Position numbers and translations under genes: made by a program. The notes beneath the pieces were generated by a model that was not told where the DNA came from, did no database searches, and saw only the letters and a list, made by a program, of their open reading frames with translations. Shown in pieces: positions 17,479-26,358 of a stretch of DNA of 64,000 nucleotides. Source of the stretch: an uncultured Pelagibacteraceae bacterium (lineage in GTDB: Bacteria > Pseudomonadota > Alphaproteobacteria > Pelagibacterales > Pelagibacteraceae); assembly GCA_902612605.1 (NCBI GenBank), contig CACMDY010000005.1:31372-95371 (forward strand), given 5' to 3'. The stretch's first letter is position 1. Each line of letters opens with the position of its first letter.

Positions 17479-18354
17479 ATGACTTCTAAAGTTGCTTTCA
17501 TAGGTCTTGGTGTAATGGGTTATCCAATGGCAGGATATATATCAAAAGCAGGACATAATGTAACTGTTTTTAACAGAACAAAATCAAAAGCGGAAAAGTG
17601 GATTGGTGAATACAAAGGTAATATGGCTGATACACCATCTGAAGCTGCTAAAGATGCTGATTTTATTTTTACGTGTGTTGGAAATGATGATGATTTAAGA
17701 CAAGTTTCTTTGAGTGATAATGGGTTATTTCATAATGCTAAAGAAGGAAGTGTATATATAGATAATTCAACAGTGTCTGCTGAAATTTCTAGAGAACTTT
17801 ATAAAGCTGCAAAAGATAAAGGATTTGGTTTTTTAGATGCTCCTATATCTGGAGGACAATCAGGTGCTGAAGGTGGAATATTAACTGTCATGGTTGGTGG
17901 AGATGATGGTGATTTTAAAAAAGCAGAGCCAATAATTGATTGTTATAGTAAAAAAGTAACTTTAATCGGACCATCAGGTAGTGGACAATTAACTAAGATG
18001 GTTAATCAAATGTGTATTGGAGGTTTAGTTCAAGGTTTATCCGAAGCAGTAAATTTTGGAATTAATGCAGGTTTAGATATGGATAAAGTTATGGAAACTA
18101 TTTCAAAAGGTGCAGCTCAATCTTGGCAAATGGAAAATAGATATAAAACTATGGTAGCTGATAAATTTGATTACGGATTTGCTGTAGATTGGATGAGAAA
18201 AGATTTAAAAATTTGTATTGAAGAAGCAAAAAGAAATGGTTCACCTGTTCCAGTAACTGAAATTGTTGATGGTTATTATGCTGAGGTTCAAAAAATGGGT
18301 GGAAACCGTTGGGATAGCTCAAGTTTAATAGCTAGATTAAAAAAGAAAAAATAA
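17479..18354 (+). CDS. NAD(P)-dependent beta-hydroxyacid dehydrogenase (HIBADH/GarR family)
   Basis: 291 aa. Rossmann signature VAFIGLGVMGYPMAGYISKAGH, the substrate motif FLDAPISGGQSGAEGGILTVMVGG, and GPSGSGQLTKMVNQMC with the catalytic Lys. The family includes 3-hydroxyisobutyrate dehydrogenase, tartronate semialdehyde reductase and succinic semialdehyde reductase; NRTKSKAEKW after the second strand suggests NADP(H). The exact substrate is undetermined. Followed after 2 bp by a PNPOx-like gene, so the pair with the carbonic-anhydrase-like gene forms an operon. Confidence 0.92.
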   Translation: MTSKVAFIGLGVMGYPMAGYISKAGHNVTVFNRTKSKAEKWIGEYKGNMADTPSEAAKDADFIFTCVGNDDDLRQVSLSDNGLFHNAKEGSVYIDNSTVSAEISRELYKAAKDKGFGFLDAPISGGQSGAEGGILTVMVGGDDGDFKKAEPIIDCYSKKVTLIGPSGSGQLTKMVNQMCIGGLVQGLSEAVNFGINAGLDMDKVMETISKGAAQSWQMENRYKTMVADKFDYGFAVDWMRKDLKICIEEAKRNGSPVPVTEIVDGYYAEVQKMGGNRWDSSSLIARLKKKK

Positions 18355-18356
18355 TT

Positions 18357-18962
18357 GTGTCTACCACTGTTCCCTACTACGAGGATTTTTCCGAAATAAA
18401 AAAGAAAATTTGGTTAATGTTAACTGATGCAGTTACTAACAGATCGTCTCCATTTAGAATACCTGTTTTTTCATGTGGGAGTGATAACGATATCGAAAGT
18501 AGAATTGTTGTTCTTAGAAAATCAGATGAACAAAATAATTTAGTGCAATTCCACAGTGATATTAGATCTGATAAAATTAAAATTTTAGAAAAAAACCCAA
18601 ATTCATCGATGTTATTTTATGATAAAGATGAAAAAATTCAGGTTAGATTAAAAGTTGAAGCAATTATCAATCACAATAATGATATAACAAAACAATCTTG
18701 GGAAAAAACTCAACATATAAGTCGTAAATGTTACTTAGTAGATAATGGACCAGGTACAGAGTCTGATATACCGACATCTGGCTTAAAACCTGAATTAGAT
18801 AATTTCGACTATACAAAAGAACAAAGCGAAGAAGGATATAAAAACTTTACTGTTATACAGTGTAAAATTAAATCTATTGAATGGTTATATTTAGCTGCAA
18901 AAGGTCATCGAAGAGCTAGATTTGACATTGATAATAGTAAAGATACTTGGTTGGTGCCATAA
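18357..18962 (+). CDS. Pyridoxamine 5'-phosphate oxidase-like flavin-binding protein
   Basis: 201 aa from a GTG start 2 bp after the previous stop. Blocks RSSPFRIPVFSCG, ESRIVVLRKSDEQNNLVQFHSDIRSDKIKILEKNPNSSMLFYDK match the FMN-binding split-barrel of PNPOx-like proteins, and the C-terminal IKSIEWLYLAAKGHRRARFDID resembles the family's W-L..GHRRA end. It probably binds FMN as a dimer. Canonical PNPOx substrate residues are not all clear, so vitamin B6 oxidation is possible but not certain. Confidence 0.8.
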   Translation: MSTTVPYYEDFSEIKKKIWLMLTDAVTNRSSPFRIPVFSCGSDNDIESRIVVLRKSDEQNNLVQFHSDIRSDKIKILEKNPNSSMLFYDKDEKIQVRLKVEAIINHNNDITKQSWEKTQHISRKCYLVDNGPGTESDIPTSGLKPELDNFDYTKEQSEEGYKNFTVIQCKIKSIEWLYLAAKGHRRARFDIDNSKDTWLVP

Positions 18963-19357
18963 TGAAAAAATATGAAGCTATGGTTTTGTCATGTATGGAT
19001 CCAAGGTTTCAGCCAAAAGTTTTTAATTACTTGAAAAAAAAGAAATTAACAGGAAAATATAGCTCATTTACTATTGCTGGAGCGGCCATTGGTGTAACTT
19101 CTAAAAAATTTAAAAAATGGCAATCAACTTTTTTGGATAATTTATCAACTTCGATAAAGTTGCATAATATTAATAAATTAATTGTAATTAATCACGAAGA
19201 TTGTGGTGCAGCTAAAATAGTGAATGGAAAGAAAGAATTTAATTCAACTATTGAAAAGAAAATTCACAAGGATTCTTTTAAAAAAATTAAATTAATTATA
19301 GATAAAAAATTCCCAGAGTTGAAAATAAATTTTAAAATTTTGTCGCTAAAAGATTAA
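18962..19357 (+). CDS. Small beta-carbonic-anhydrase-like protein
   Basis: 131 aa from ATG 18962, which overlaps the preceding stop (TAATG); the track start at 18947 lies inside the previous gene. The two zinc motifs of beta carbonic anhydrases are present: SCMDPRF (C-x-D-x-R) and INHEDCGAAK (H-x-x-C). It is much shorter than classical enzymes (about 200 aa) and lacks their C-terminal part, resembling the minimal forms seen in some bacteria. Hydration of CO2 is therefore possible but unproven. Confidence 0.72.
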   Translation: MKKYEAMVLSCMDPRFQPKVFNYLKKKKLTGKYSSFTIAGAAIGVTSKKFKKWQSTFLDNLSTSIKLHNINKLIVINHEDCGAAKIVNGKKEFNSTIEKKIHKDSFKKIKLIIDKKFPELKINFKILSLKD

Positions 19358-19365
19358 TCTTTTAA
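19348..19365. terminator. Palindrome at convergent gene ends
   Basis: TAAAAGATTAATCTTTTA is a perfect 18-bp palindrome covering the stop codon of the carbonic-anhydrase-like gene and the first bases after the DUF1330 stop on the other strand. Its A/U-rich arms could act as a weak bidirectional terminator. The short length makes chance possible. Confidence 0.35.
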
Positions 19366-19652
19366 AGCCCCTTAATTATTATATTTGTCCCCTCAGCATT
19401 ATCCAATCTTATTTGTTTTATTGGTTTATATTCCTCTGAATTATACCATTCCAAAGCCCTTTCATAACTTGGAAATTTTAGAACTATTATTCTTGGAAAT
19501 TTAGTTTTACCATCAAATATTTGATACTCACCATTTCTTACCAAAAACTCTCCATCAAATTTTTTTACAATTGGATTAACTTTTTCAATGTACTCTTTAT
19601 AATTTTCTGGATTAGTTACTCTTAATTGTGCAATTACATACCCAGCTGGCAT
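19362..19652 (-). CDS. DUF1330 family protein
   Basis: 96 aa. MPAGYVIAQLRVTNPENYKEYIEKVNPIVKKFDGEFLVRNGEYQIFDG followed by RIIVLKFPSYERALEWYNSEEYKPIKQIR is the complete DUF1330 profile, a dimeric alpha/beta ferredoxin-like barrel. Function unknown. It follows the gamma-carbonic-anhydrase-like gene by 1 bp, so the two are co-translated. Confidence 0.9.
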   Translation of the reverse strand: MPAGYVIAQLRVTNPENYKEYIEKVNPIVKKFDGEFLVRNGEYQIFDGKTKFPRIIVLKFPSYERALEWYNSEEYKPIKQIRLDNAEGTNIIIKGL

Positions 19653-19653
19653 A

Positions 19654-20166
19654 TTAAAAAACAGTTTTTACGTATCTTTTCCAATTATCTTGGTAATGTT
19701 TTGCGTTCTCTGTAATTTTACCTATTTCTTCGTCAGTAAGTTTTCTTACTACTCTTCCAGGCGCTCCAACTACTAATGAGTTATCTGGAATTTCTTTGTT
19801 TTCAGTTATTAATGCTTTAGCACCAATAATGCAATTTTTACCTATTTTTGCATTATTTAAAATGACAGCTCCAATACCTATTAAACTATTATCTCCAATT
19901 GTACATCCATGGAGCATAACTATATGACCGATGGTTACGTCTTTACCAATTCTTAAAGGGCAACCTGGGTCCGTATGCAAAACGCTTCCATCTTGAACAT
20001 TTGAACCTTCTCCGACATGAATATTTTCATTATCCCCTCTAATTACAGCATTAAACCAAACACTAGAGTTTTTTTCTAATGTGACATCTCCAATAATAGT
20101 TGCATTTGGTGCTACCCAATTTTCGCCAGAGTTTTTTGGTTTTTTATCTTCCAAATCGTAAAACAT
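19654..20166 (-). CDS. Gamma carbonic anhydrase-like hexapeptide protein
   Basis: 170 aa. Left-handed beta-helix built from hexapeptide repeats from about residue 18 (GENWVAPNATIIGDVTLEKNSSVWFNAVIRGDNENI). Candidate zinc ligands of the YrdA/PaaY group are seen: H in GSVLHTD, H in TIGHIVMLHGCTIG. Trimeric. Members act as carbonic anhydrases or related hydrolases, and activity varies. Starts at ATG 20166, 20 bp from the divergent thioredoxin-like gene. Confidence 0.9.
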   Translation of the reverse strand: MFYDLEDKKPKNSGENWVAPNATIIGDVTLEKNSSVWFNAVIRGDNENIHVGEGSNVQDGSVLHTDPGCPLRIGKDVTIGHIVMLHGCTIGDNSLIGIGAVILNNAKIGKNCIIGAKALITENKEIPDNSLVVGAPGRVVRKLTDEEIGKITENAKHYQDNWKRYVKTVF

Positions 20167-20186
20167 AATTTATATATTATTACATT

Positions 20187-20741
20187 ATGCCTATTAAAAC
20201 ACCAGTATGTGATTTTGGGAAAAAAGCGGAAAACTTTGAATTAAAATCTACTGAGAACAAATTAATATCTTTAAATGATATTAAAGGTGAAAATGGAACT
20301 TTGGTAATGTTTATTTGTAATCATTGTCCATATGTAAAAGCAATTATTAGAGATGTAGTGGAGGACTGTACTAAGCTTAGTGATTTAGGAATAAATTCAG
20401 TTGCAATATGTTCTAATGATCCAATTAATTATCCGGAAGATTCTTTTGAAAAAATGATAGAGTTTGCAATTAAACATAAGTTTAATTTTCCATACCTAAT
20501 TGATGAAACCCAAGAAATTGCAAGAAAATACGATGCTGTATGTACTCCAGATTTTTTTGGTTATGATAAAGATTTTGGTCTTCAATATAGAGGAAGAATA
20601 AGAGAATTAAGAGAACTAAAGCCTGTGAGATCTGGAGATAGTGATTTATTTTTTGCTATGAAACAAGTTTCAGAAACAGGTAAAGGTCCTGAAGAACAAT
20701 TCCCAAGTATGGGTTGTGGTATTAAGTGGTCATCTAATTAA
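20187..20741 (+). CDS. Thioredoxin-fold peroxiredoxin-like protein
   Basis: 184 aa. FELKSTENKLISLNDIKGENGTLVMFICNHCPYVKAIIRDV shows the AhpC/TSA-like start with a CxxC (CNHC) in the active position. It continues with FPYLIDETQEIARKYDAVCTPDFFGYDKDFGLQYRGRI, whose cis-Pro loop (CTPDFF) also holds a Cys. Cytoplasmic, as there is no signal peptide. Belongs to the PRX_like1 type; the redox partner is unknown. Its stop overlaps the next gene's ATG by one base. Confidence 0.87.
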   Translation: MPIKTPVCDFGKKAENFELKSTENKLISLNDIKGENGTLVMFICNHCPYVKAIIRDVVEDCTKLSDLGINSVAICSNDPINYPEDSFEKMIEFAIKHKFNFPYLIDETQEIARKYDAVCTPDFFGYDKDFGLQYRGRIRELRELKPVRSGDSDLFFAMKQVSETGKGPEEQFPSMGCGIKWSSN

Positions 20742-21823
20742 TGTATTTAATAATAACTAGAACTTTCCCTCCTGAAGTTGGTGGTATGCAAAATCTAATG
20801 TGGGGATTAGCTAGATCTTTATCAAAAATTGATATGGTTAAAGTTTTTGCCGATTATCACGAGGATCATAAAAAATTTGATGATAAAGTTTCATTTACAA
20901 TTGAAAGAGTTAGTGGAGTTAAATTATTAAGAAAATATAGAAAATCTCTACTAATAAATGAATATTTAAATGAAAATAAAAATGTAAATTGTATCATTGC
21001 AGATCATTGGAAAAGTTTAGAACTTATAAAATCCCCAAAAAAGAAAATATGTTTAATTCATTCTAAAGAAATTAATCATCCTAAAGGATCTAGATTAAAC
21101 AAAAAAGTTTTAGAAGTTTTAAATAATGTTGACCATGTGGTAGCAAACTCAAACTTTACGAAAAATTTAGCGTTTAGTCTTGGGGTTGAAGAAAAAAGAT
21201 TAATAGTCATAAATCCAGGTATTGATCCTGTTGAAGAAATTTCAAAAGATGACCTTAAACAAGCAGAAGAAATACTAAATGGAAAAAAACAAAGGCTAAT
21301 TACTGTTTCTAGATTTGATAAAAGAAAAAATCACGAAAAAGTTATAATGGCTATTCGGAATTTAAAAGAGAAATATCCTGATATTACTTACACTTGTATA
21401 GGATACGGAGATGAAGAAGAAAATTTGAAAAAATTAGTTATAGAACTAAAACTTGATAAATATGTAGTTTTTTTAAGTGATATCTCTAATGAATTAAAAA
21501 ATGCACTAATAGCAAAATCCAATATTTTTATAATGCCCTCAATAATTTACAAAACTTCAGTTGAGGGATTTGGAATTTCTTTTATTGAGGCTGCACAATA
21601 TGGGATTCCGTCTATAGGTGGTAAAGATGGTGGCGCTTCTGATGCAATTGTTCATAATAAAACGGGATTAATTTGTGATGGTAACAGTCTAGATGAAATT
21701 TATTCAAGTATAGATAGTTTATTTGAAGGCAATAAATATATTGAGTTTGGAAAAGAGTGCAAAAGTCATTCCGAAAATTTTCTTTGGGATAAGATAATTG
21801 AAAACTATAAAAGAATCTTATAA
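20741..21823 (+). CDS. Glycosyltransferase family 4
   Basis: 360 aa, GT-B fold. N-terminus ITRTFPPEVGGMQNLMWGLARSL is the glycan-acceptor side. VANSNFTKNLAFSLGVEEKRLIVINPGID and LITVSRFDKRKNHEKVIMAI mark the nucleotide-sugar domain, and PSIIYKTSVEGFGISFIEAAQYGIPSIGG contains the E-x7-E motif. Probably adds a sugar to a surface glycan or lipid. Linkage and donor are unknown. One-base overlap with the thioredoxin-like gene. Confidence 0.92.
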   Translation: MYLIITRTFPPEVGGMQNLMWGLARSLSKIDMVKVFADYHEDHKKFDDKVSFTIERVSGVKLLRKYRKSLLINEYLNENKNVNCIIADHWKSLELIKSPKKKICLIHSKEINHPKGSRLNKKVLEVLNNVDHVVANSNFTKNLAFSLGVEEKRLIVINPGIDPVEEISKDDLKQAEEILNGKKQRLITVSRFDKRKNHEKVIMAIRNLKEKYPDITYTCIGYGDEEENLKKLVIELKLDKYVVFLSDISNELKNALIAKSNIFIMPSIIYKTSVEGFGISFIEAAQYGIPSIGGKDGGASDAIVHNKTGLICDGNSLDEIYSSIDSLFEGNKYIEFGKECKSHSENFLWDKIIENYKRIL

Positions 21824-21832
21824 AGTAAAAAC

Positions 21833-22249
21833 ATGCTAGATAAATTTAATGGAATAATTTATTTAAGTATTTTTATTTTACATTTTATTGTTTACGCCGT
21901 TTATGCTTTCAGAACAGTTGTTGCAACAAAGTCATTTTTAGATCAATACAATATAGATCAATCTGCGGCTGTGATGGTTAGATTTTTTGGAGCACCGTTT
22001 ATTGCATCAGTTTTAGTAGCACTATACATAATGTTAATTAAAGCAGATGGTTTGGCAGGAACATGGGGTTTCTTTACATTAATTTTTGCTCAAAACGTTT
22101 TATATTTTTTAATTGGGATATATACAATTTATATCAATAAACTTGGACATAACGAAAAAACAAATAGCGAAGGTGTCATTGCTTCAGGAATTTTAACAGT
22201 ACTAAGTGGGATACTTTGTTACGGCCTAGCTGATAAAATTTATATTTAA
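21833..22249 (+). CDS. Small integral membrane protein of unknown function
   Basis: 138 aa with four predicted TM segments (about 8-27, 48-68, 75-97 and 115-135). No recognisable motif; short polar loops contain DQYNIDQSAAVMVRFFG and NKLGHNEKTNSEG. It follows the GT4 gene by 9 bp on the same strand and overlaps the convergent tctA by 4 bp. Composition matches its neighbours, so it looks like a real lineage-specific membrane gene. Confidence 0.75.
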   Translation: MLDKFNGIIYLSIFILHFIVYAVYAFRTVVATKSFLDQYNIDQSAAVMVRFFGAPFIASVLVALYIMLIKADGLAGTWGFFTLIFAQNVLYFLIGIYTIYINKLGHNEKTNSEGVIASGILTVLSGILCYGLADKIYI

Positions 22250-23745
22250 CTTTTTTTTCTAAAAGTTGAAAAAATTTGCCAACCAACAATTGTTACTGTT
22301 ATCAATAATATTATTAGTGTTATAGGTCTATCCCATAAAAAATTTGGTGAACCATCACTTATTAAAAGTGATCTTCTCAATGTTTCCTCCATTAATCCGC
22401 CGAGTACAAAAGCTAATATTAAAGGTGGCATGGGGAAATCATAGAGCCTTAAAAAAGTTGCAACTACAGAAATCCCTATCATTAAAAAAATATCAAAATT
22501 ATTAAATGACATTAGATAAATTCCTGTCACTGAGAAAAATAAAATTAAAGGAATTAAGTAATTTCTAGGTACCGCTAAAATTCTAGCTATATAAGGAATT
22601 AAAGGTAAATTTAAAATTAAAAGCACAACCATGCCAATGTACATTGACATAATAACTGACCAAAAAATTTCAGGGTTTGTTTGATAAAGTCTTGGTCCAG
22701 GCTGAATACCAAATCCTAAAAGAGCTCCGAGCATTACAGCAGTTGTTCCACTTCCAGGAATTCCTAATGTTAGTAACGGAACAAAAGAACCCGAGCAAGC
22801 TGCATTATTTGCAGTTTCTGGTGCAGATAAACCATGAATACTACCTTTTCCAAATTTTTGTTTTTCTTCTTCATTTACATAATTTCTTTCCATTCCATAT
22901 GCTAAGAAAGATGCAATTGTCGCGCCCGCTCCAGGCAAAACACCAATTAAGAAACCAAGTATGGATGACCTAGGTATTGTTTTAGCCATTTTTATAGTTT
23001 CCTCTTTATTTACTTTAATTGAGCCTAATTCTGTTAATGAAATTTGTTTTGCAGCACTGTTTGGATCTTTCCCTCTAAAAATAATCGTTAGAGCTTCACT
23101 CATTGCAAATGTTGCCATTACAATTAATACAAAGCTTATTCCATCAGTTAAGTTCATATTGTTAAATGTGAACCTTGTTATATCTGACAATGAATCTTGA
23201 CCAACTGTTGCTAGCATTAATCCTAGAACAACCATCATCATTGCTTTTAAAAACTGTCCTTTAGATGAGAATGCAGAAATTGCAGTTAAACCCAAAATCA
23301 TTAGTGCAAAATAGTCAGGCGACCTAAAAGCTAAACTTACTTTTGACAAACTAGGAGCTGCTACTAATAAAAATATTGCAGAAATTGTTCCACCAGCAAA
23401 TGAACTATAAGCTGCTATTGCTAAAGCTTTACCAGCTTTTCCTTGTTGTGCCATTGGATAACCATCAAAAGCAGTAGCAACAGTTCCCGGTATTCCAGGA
23501 GCATTTAACAAAATAGAAGATGTAGATCCTCCAAATACTGCACCATAGTAAACTCCTGCCATTAAAATTAAACCAGTTGATGGATCAAAGCCGTAGGTAA
23601 TTGGTATCATTAATGCAATTGCAGTCATTGGTCCAAGTCCTGGTAACATTCCAATTATTGTTCCTGCAAAACATCCAACCATCACCATTAAAATATTTGT
23701 TAGAGATAAAGCAGTTGATAATCCGATAAGTATTCCTTCGATCAT
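22246..23745 (-). CDS. tctA: Tripartite tricarboxylate transporter, large permease TctA (second system)
   Basis: 499 aa. Signature GMLPGLGPMTAIALMIP near the N-terminus, GGSTSSILLNAPGIPGTVATAFDGYP, and GSFVPLLTLGIPGSGTTAVMLGALLGFGIQPGP. Clearly a paralogue of the gene at 475, not a recent duplicate judging by many differences. Overlaps tctB by 4 bp. Last gene of tctC-tctB-tctA, with no catabolic gene attached on the same strand. Confidence 0.95.
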   Translation of the reverse strand: MIEGILIGLSTALSLTNILMVMVGCFAGTIIGMLPGLGPMTAIALMIPITYGFDPSTGLILMAGVYYGAVFGGSTSSILLNAPGIPGTVATAFDGYPMAQQGKAGKALAIAAYSSFAGGTISAIFLLVAAPSLSKVSLAFRSPDYFALMILGLTAISAFSSKGQFLKAMMMVVLGLMLATVGQDSLSDITRFTFNNMNLTDGISFVLIVMATFAMSEALTIIFRGKDPNSAAKQISLTELGSIKVNKEETIKMAKTIPRSSILGFLIGVLPGAGATIASFLAYGMERNYVNEEEKQKFGKGSIHGLSAPETANNAACSGSFVPLLTLGIPGSGTTAVMLGALLGFGIQPGPRLYQTNPEIFWSVIMSMYIGMVVLLILNLPLIPYIARILAVPRNYLIPLILFFSVTGIYLMSFNNFDIFLMIGISVVATFLRLYDFPMPPLILAFVLGGLMEETLRRSLLISDGSPNFLWDRPITLIILLITVTIVGWQIFSTFRKKS

Positions 23746-24212
23746 CCCATAACTCCAATGTATTTTAAAAACGGATCACGAAGATAAATATTTAATAATC
23801 CGTGCAACAAATACATAAATGCAGCAACAAATGGGAAAGATAAAATAAACATCAGTCCCCATCTTCTTTCACCTAAGAAATAGTAAGATGCAAAAAGAAA
23901 TAAAGAAGTTGATATAAAGTATCCAATTTTTAAAATTACAGCAGCATATATTAGTGAGATAATTATAAGATAAATTATACTTTTGTAATCTAAGTGTTTA
24001 TGATTTACCTCTGTGGTAACTTTTTCAGGTAAAATTATTTTTAAACTCGATAAAATTATTCCTGCCCAACCTAAATATATTGGGAAAGTCCTAGCATTGA
24101 ATGGTGCGTTCTCATCAAATGCAAATACTTGAATGTTGTAAGCAGTGTATAGATAAAATACTGATAAAACTAAAAAAAGCAGTGAGATAAATTTTGTAGG
24201 ACTTATTCTCAC
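23742..24212 (-). CDS. tctB: Tripartite tricarboxylate transporter, small permease TctB (second system)
   Basis: 156 aa, four TM segments (KFISLLFLVLSVFYLYTAYN at the start, then about 45, 80-125 and 125-145). No ATG is available: the start is GTG 24212 (MRISPTKF), because an earlier ATG in frame would read straight into a stop. The first nine or so codons are also part of the terminator-like hairpin at 24172-24215. No SD is evident, so tctB probably relies on readthrough and reinitiation after tctC. Confidence 0.87.
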   Translation of the reverse strand: MRISPTKFISLLFLVLSVFYLYTAYNIQVFAFDENAPFNARTFPIYLGWAGIILSSLKIILPEKVTTEVNHKHLDYKSIIYLIIISLIYAAVILKIGYFISTSLFLFASYYFLGERRWGLMFILSFPFVAAFMYLLHGLLNIYLRDPFLKYIGVMG

Positions 24213-24215
24213 TGC
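24172..24215 (-). terminator. Terminator hairpin overlapping the start of tctB
   Basis: GCAGTGAG (minus, 24215-24208) pairs with CTCACTGC (24186-24179) across a 21-nt loop, followed on the minus strand by a run of seven Ts. It begins 27 bp after the tctC stop. Both arms lie at or inside the tctB reading frame, so terminator and coding sequence are superimposed. Confidence 0.8.
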
Positions 24216-24242
24216 TTTACATTCTTTAATAATCTATAAAGA

Positions 24243-25217
24243 TTATATTACTCCAAGTTTTTTCATCAGAGCTGTCATTTCAACTGTTTGTTTTTCTAAG
24301 AACGCATCAAATTTAGAACCTGGGTTATAAATATTTACCCATGCATTTCTTTTTCTAACAGCTTCCCACTCTGGTGTCTTTTGAACATCACCAAGCATTT
24401 TAGAGATTTTGTTATAGTCACTCATACTCATGCTTTTTGGTGCGAAGAAACCTCTCCAGTTAACAAACTGAACATCATATCCTTGCTCTTTTAATGTTGG
24501 AGCTTCTGGTGCATCACCTACTCTTTCAGGAGCTGTGATACCAATTATTCTTACTTGATCTCTAGCACCCATTACTTCACCTAAGCCTGTTGAAAGTATT
24601 TGAGTTTCTCCGGATAAAAGTCCAGCAAGCGCTTTTCCACCAGCATCATATGGAACATAAATCACATCGTTTGGATTTGCTCCAGCTGCTTGGAAAGCTA
24701 ACGCACCAATTAAATGGTCCATGCTTCCTCTTACAGATCCTCCAGCCATTTTAATTGACTTTGGATCTTTTTGATATTGATCAACTGCATCTTTGAAATT
24801 TTTGATAGGTGAATTTTTTGCAACAACTATTGCACCATAATCTCCAATTACACCTGCAATTGGTTTAACATCTTTATAGGATAATGTGCCAGTTCCTTTT
24901 ACATAACCTTTGTGTCTTGTAATAGATCTTAACACCAATGGTGTTGACTGAACTAAAACTGTATCTTTCGGAGCGTTATTGATTAGGTAAGCCAAAGCCT
25001 TACCACCTCCACCACCTGACATATTTTCAAATGATGCACTTTTCAAAAAACCAGCTTTTGTTAATGCTTCTCCAGTACCTCTAGCAGTTCCATCCCAACC
25101 ACCACCAGCACCACCGCCAATTAAAAAATGTAATTTTTCAACTGCAAATGAACTTGTTGATGAAAATAGAAGGAAAGCAGAGAATAAAACTGAAATAAAA
25201 GTTTTAATTAGTTTCAT
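24243..25217 (-). CDS. tctC: Tripartite tricarboxylate transporter substrate-binding protein TctC (second system)
   Basis: 324 aa from ATG 25217. The track start at 25259 adds 14 residues, but the SD GAGAGGAAAT and the signal peptide MKLIKTFISVLFSAFLLFSSTSSFA both fit 25217. Mature protein EKLHFLIGGGAGGGWDGTARGTGEAL gives the Gly-rich first ligand loop; MAGGSVRGSMDHLIG and YVPYDAGGKALAGLLSGETQ give the second. Wider GGGAGGGWDGTAR loop than the first TctC, so probably a different ligand. Confidence 0.94.
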   Translation of the reverse strand: MKLIKTFISVLFSAFLLFSSTSSFAVEKLHFLIGGGAGGGWDGTARGTGEALTKAGFLKSASFENMSGGGGGKALAYLINNAPKDTVLVQSTPLVLRSITRHKGYVKGTGTLSYKDVKPIAGVIGDYGAIVVAKNSPIKNFKDAVDQYQKDPKSIKMAGGSVRGSMDHLIGALAFQAAGANPNDVIYVPYDAGGKALAGLLSGETQILSTGLGEVMGARDQVRIIGITAPERVGDAPEAPTLKEQGYDVQFVNWRGFFAPKSMSMSDYNKISKMLGDVQKTPEWEAVRKRNAWVNIYNPGSKFDAFLEKQTVEMTALMKKLGVI

Positions 25218-25278
25218 TATTTCCTCTCTTATTATATTTATGAAACCATCATTAAACATAAGTTATAAATTTTAGTCA

Positions 25279-26358
25279 ATGCTCAAATATAATTTTTCCA
25301 AAAACATAAAGGAATATATTTTAGCTTTAGTAGGTAGTTATAAAGCTCTATTTTTAGGACTTGTTGGTGGATACTTAGGTACTTTAATTAATCTGCCTTT
25401 GCCCTGGTTATTAGGATCTCTAGGTTTAAATTTATGTTTCGCATTTACAAATTTTAAAATAGTTTTTCCAACTAAATTATTAAATCCCATATTTTTAATT
25501 GTTGGTATAATTCTTGGTGGAACTTTAAATGTAACATTATTGTATAAAATTCATCTATGGATTTTTTCGTCATTAGCGATGTTAATTTGCACAATAGTCA
25601 GCACTATTCTTGCTGGTTATTATTTTTTTAAAGTTTGTAAATTTAGTAAATTCATTTCAGTTTTAGCAGCTCTTCCGGGCGCATTTGTTCCAATATCTGC
25701 GGCATTATTAGAATTTGGTAAATCAAAAAATGATAAGGGTGTTTTGATCCCTCAGGCTACTAGAGTAATATTTATTGTAAGTTTTGTTCCTATTTTTTTT
25801 ATAAATAATTTAGGCTTCTCAGAAATGACAGGTTACAATTATGAAAATATCTATAACGAAAGATATTTTTTAGAAATATTATTTTTATTAATAATCTGTT
25901 TCATTTTTGCAAACATCTTAAAAAATTATAAAATTCCATCACCTACCTTAGTTGGTGCAATGGCTTTATCTGGTACTTTTTATACTTTTGAAATAATTAA
26001 TGCCAGATTTCCAGATGCATTTATAAATATTGCTTTTATATTTTTAGGCACCGCTTTAGGTACCAGATTAAACGGATTAAAAATTAAAGAGTTATTATTT
26101 TTTATATTTCATGGAATAGTAGTTAGTTCAATTTTAGTAATTGTTGCAATGATAACTGCTTATTTACTCACTTATATAGGGTTTGAATTTATTCCAACTT
26201 TTTTAAGTTTTGCACCTGGAGGAATTCATGAAATGGTTGTTATTAGTGTTGCTTATAACATTGATCCAATATTTGTGAGCTACCATCATTTTTTAAGAAT
26301 TTTCATAATAGTATTATTTTTGCCTTTTTTATTGTCAAAATTTAGAAAAACTAATTAA
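25279..26358 (+). CDS. AbrB family membrane protein (ammonia monooxygenase-type)
   Basis: 359 aa, about ten TM segments in two duplicated halves: GLVGGYLGTLINLPLPWLLGSLG in the first and PSPTLVGAMALSGTFY with SFAPGGIHEMVVISVAYNIDP in the second. This is the AbrB (membrane AbrB duplication, not the transcription factor) family, implicated in regulation or small-molecule export. It is divergent from the second tctC with a 61-bp gap. AbrB proteins are often found beside TTT transporters, so a link to that system is plausible. Confidence 0.88.
   Translation: MLKYNFSKNIKEYILALVGSYKALFLGLVGGYLGTLINLPLPWLLGSLGLNLCFAFTNFKIVFPTKLLNPIFLIVGIILGGTLNVTLLYKIHLWIFSSLAMLICTIVSTILAGYYFFKVCKFSKFISVLAALPGAFVPISAALLEFGKSKNDKGVLIPQATRVIFIVSFVPIFFINNLGFSEMTGYNYENIYNERYFLEILFLLIICFIFANILKNYKIPSPTLVGAMALSGTFYTFEIINARFPDAFINIAFIFLGTALGTRLNGLKIKELLFFIFHGIVVSSILVIVAMITAYLLTYIGFEFIPTFLSFAPGGIHEMVVISVAYNIDPIFVSYHHFLRIFIIVLFLPFLLSKFRKTN

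Noticed and set aside
22677-23200. Plus-strand ORFs of 98 and 79 aa
   Set aside because: Antisense shadows of the second tctA gene.
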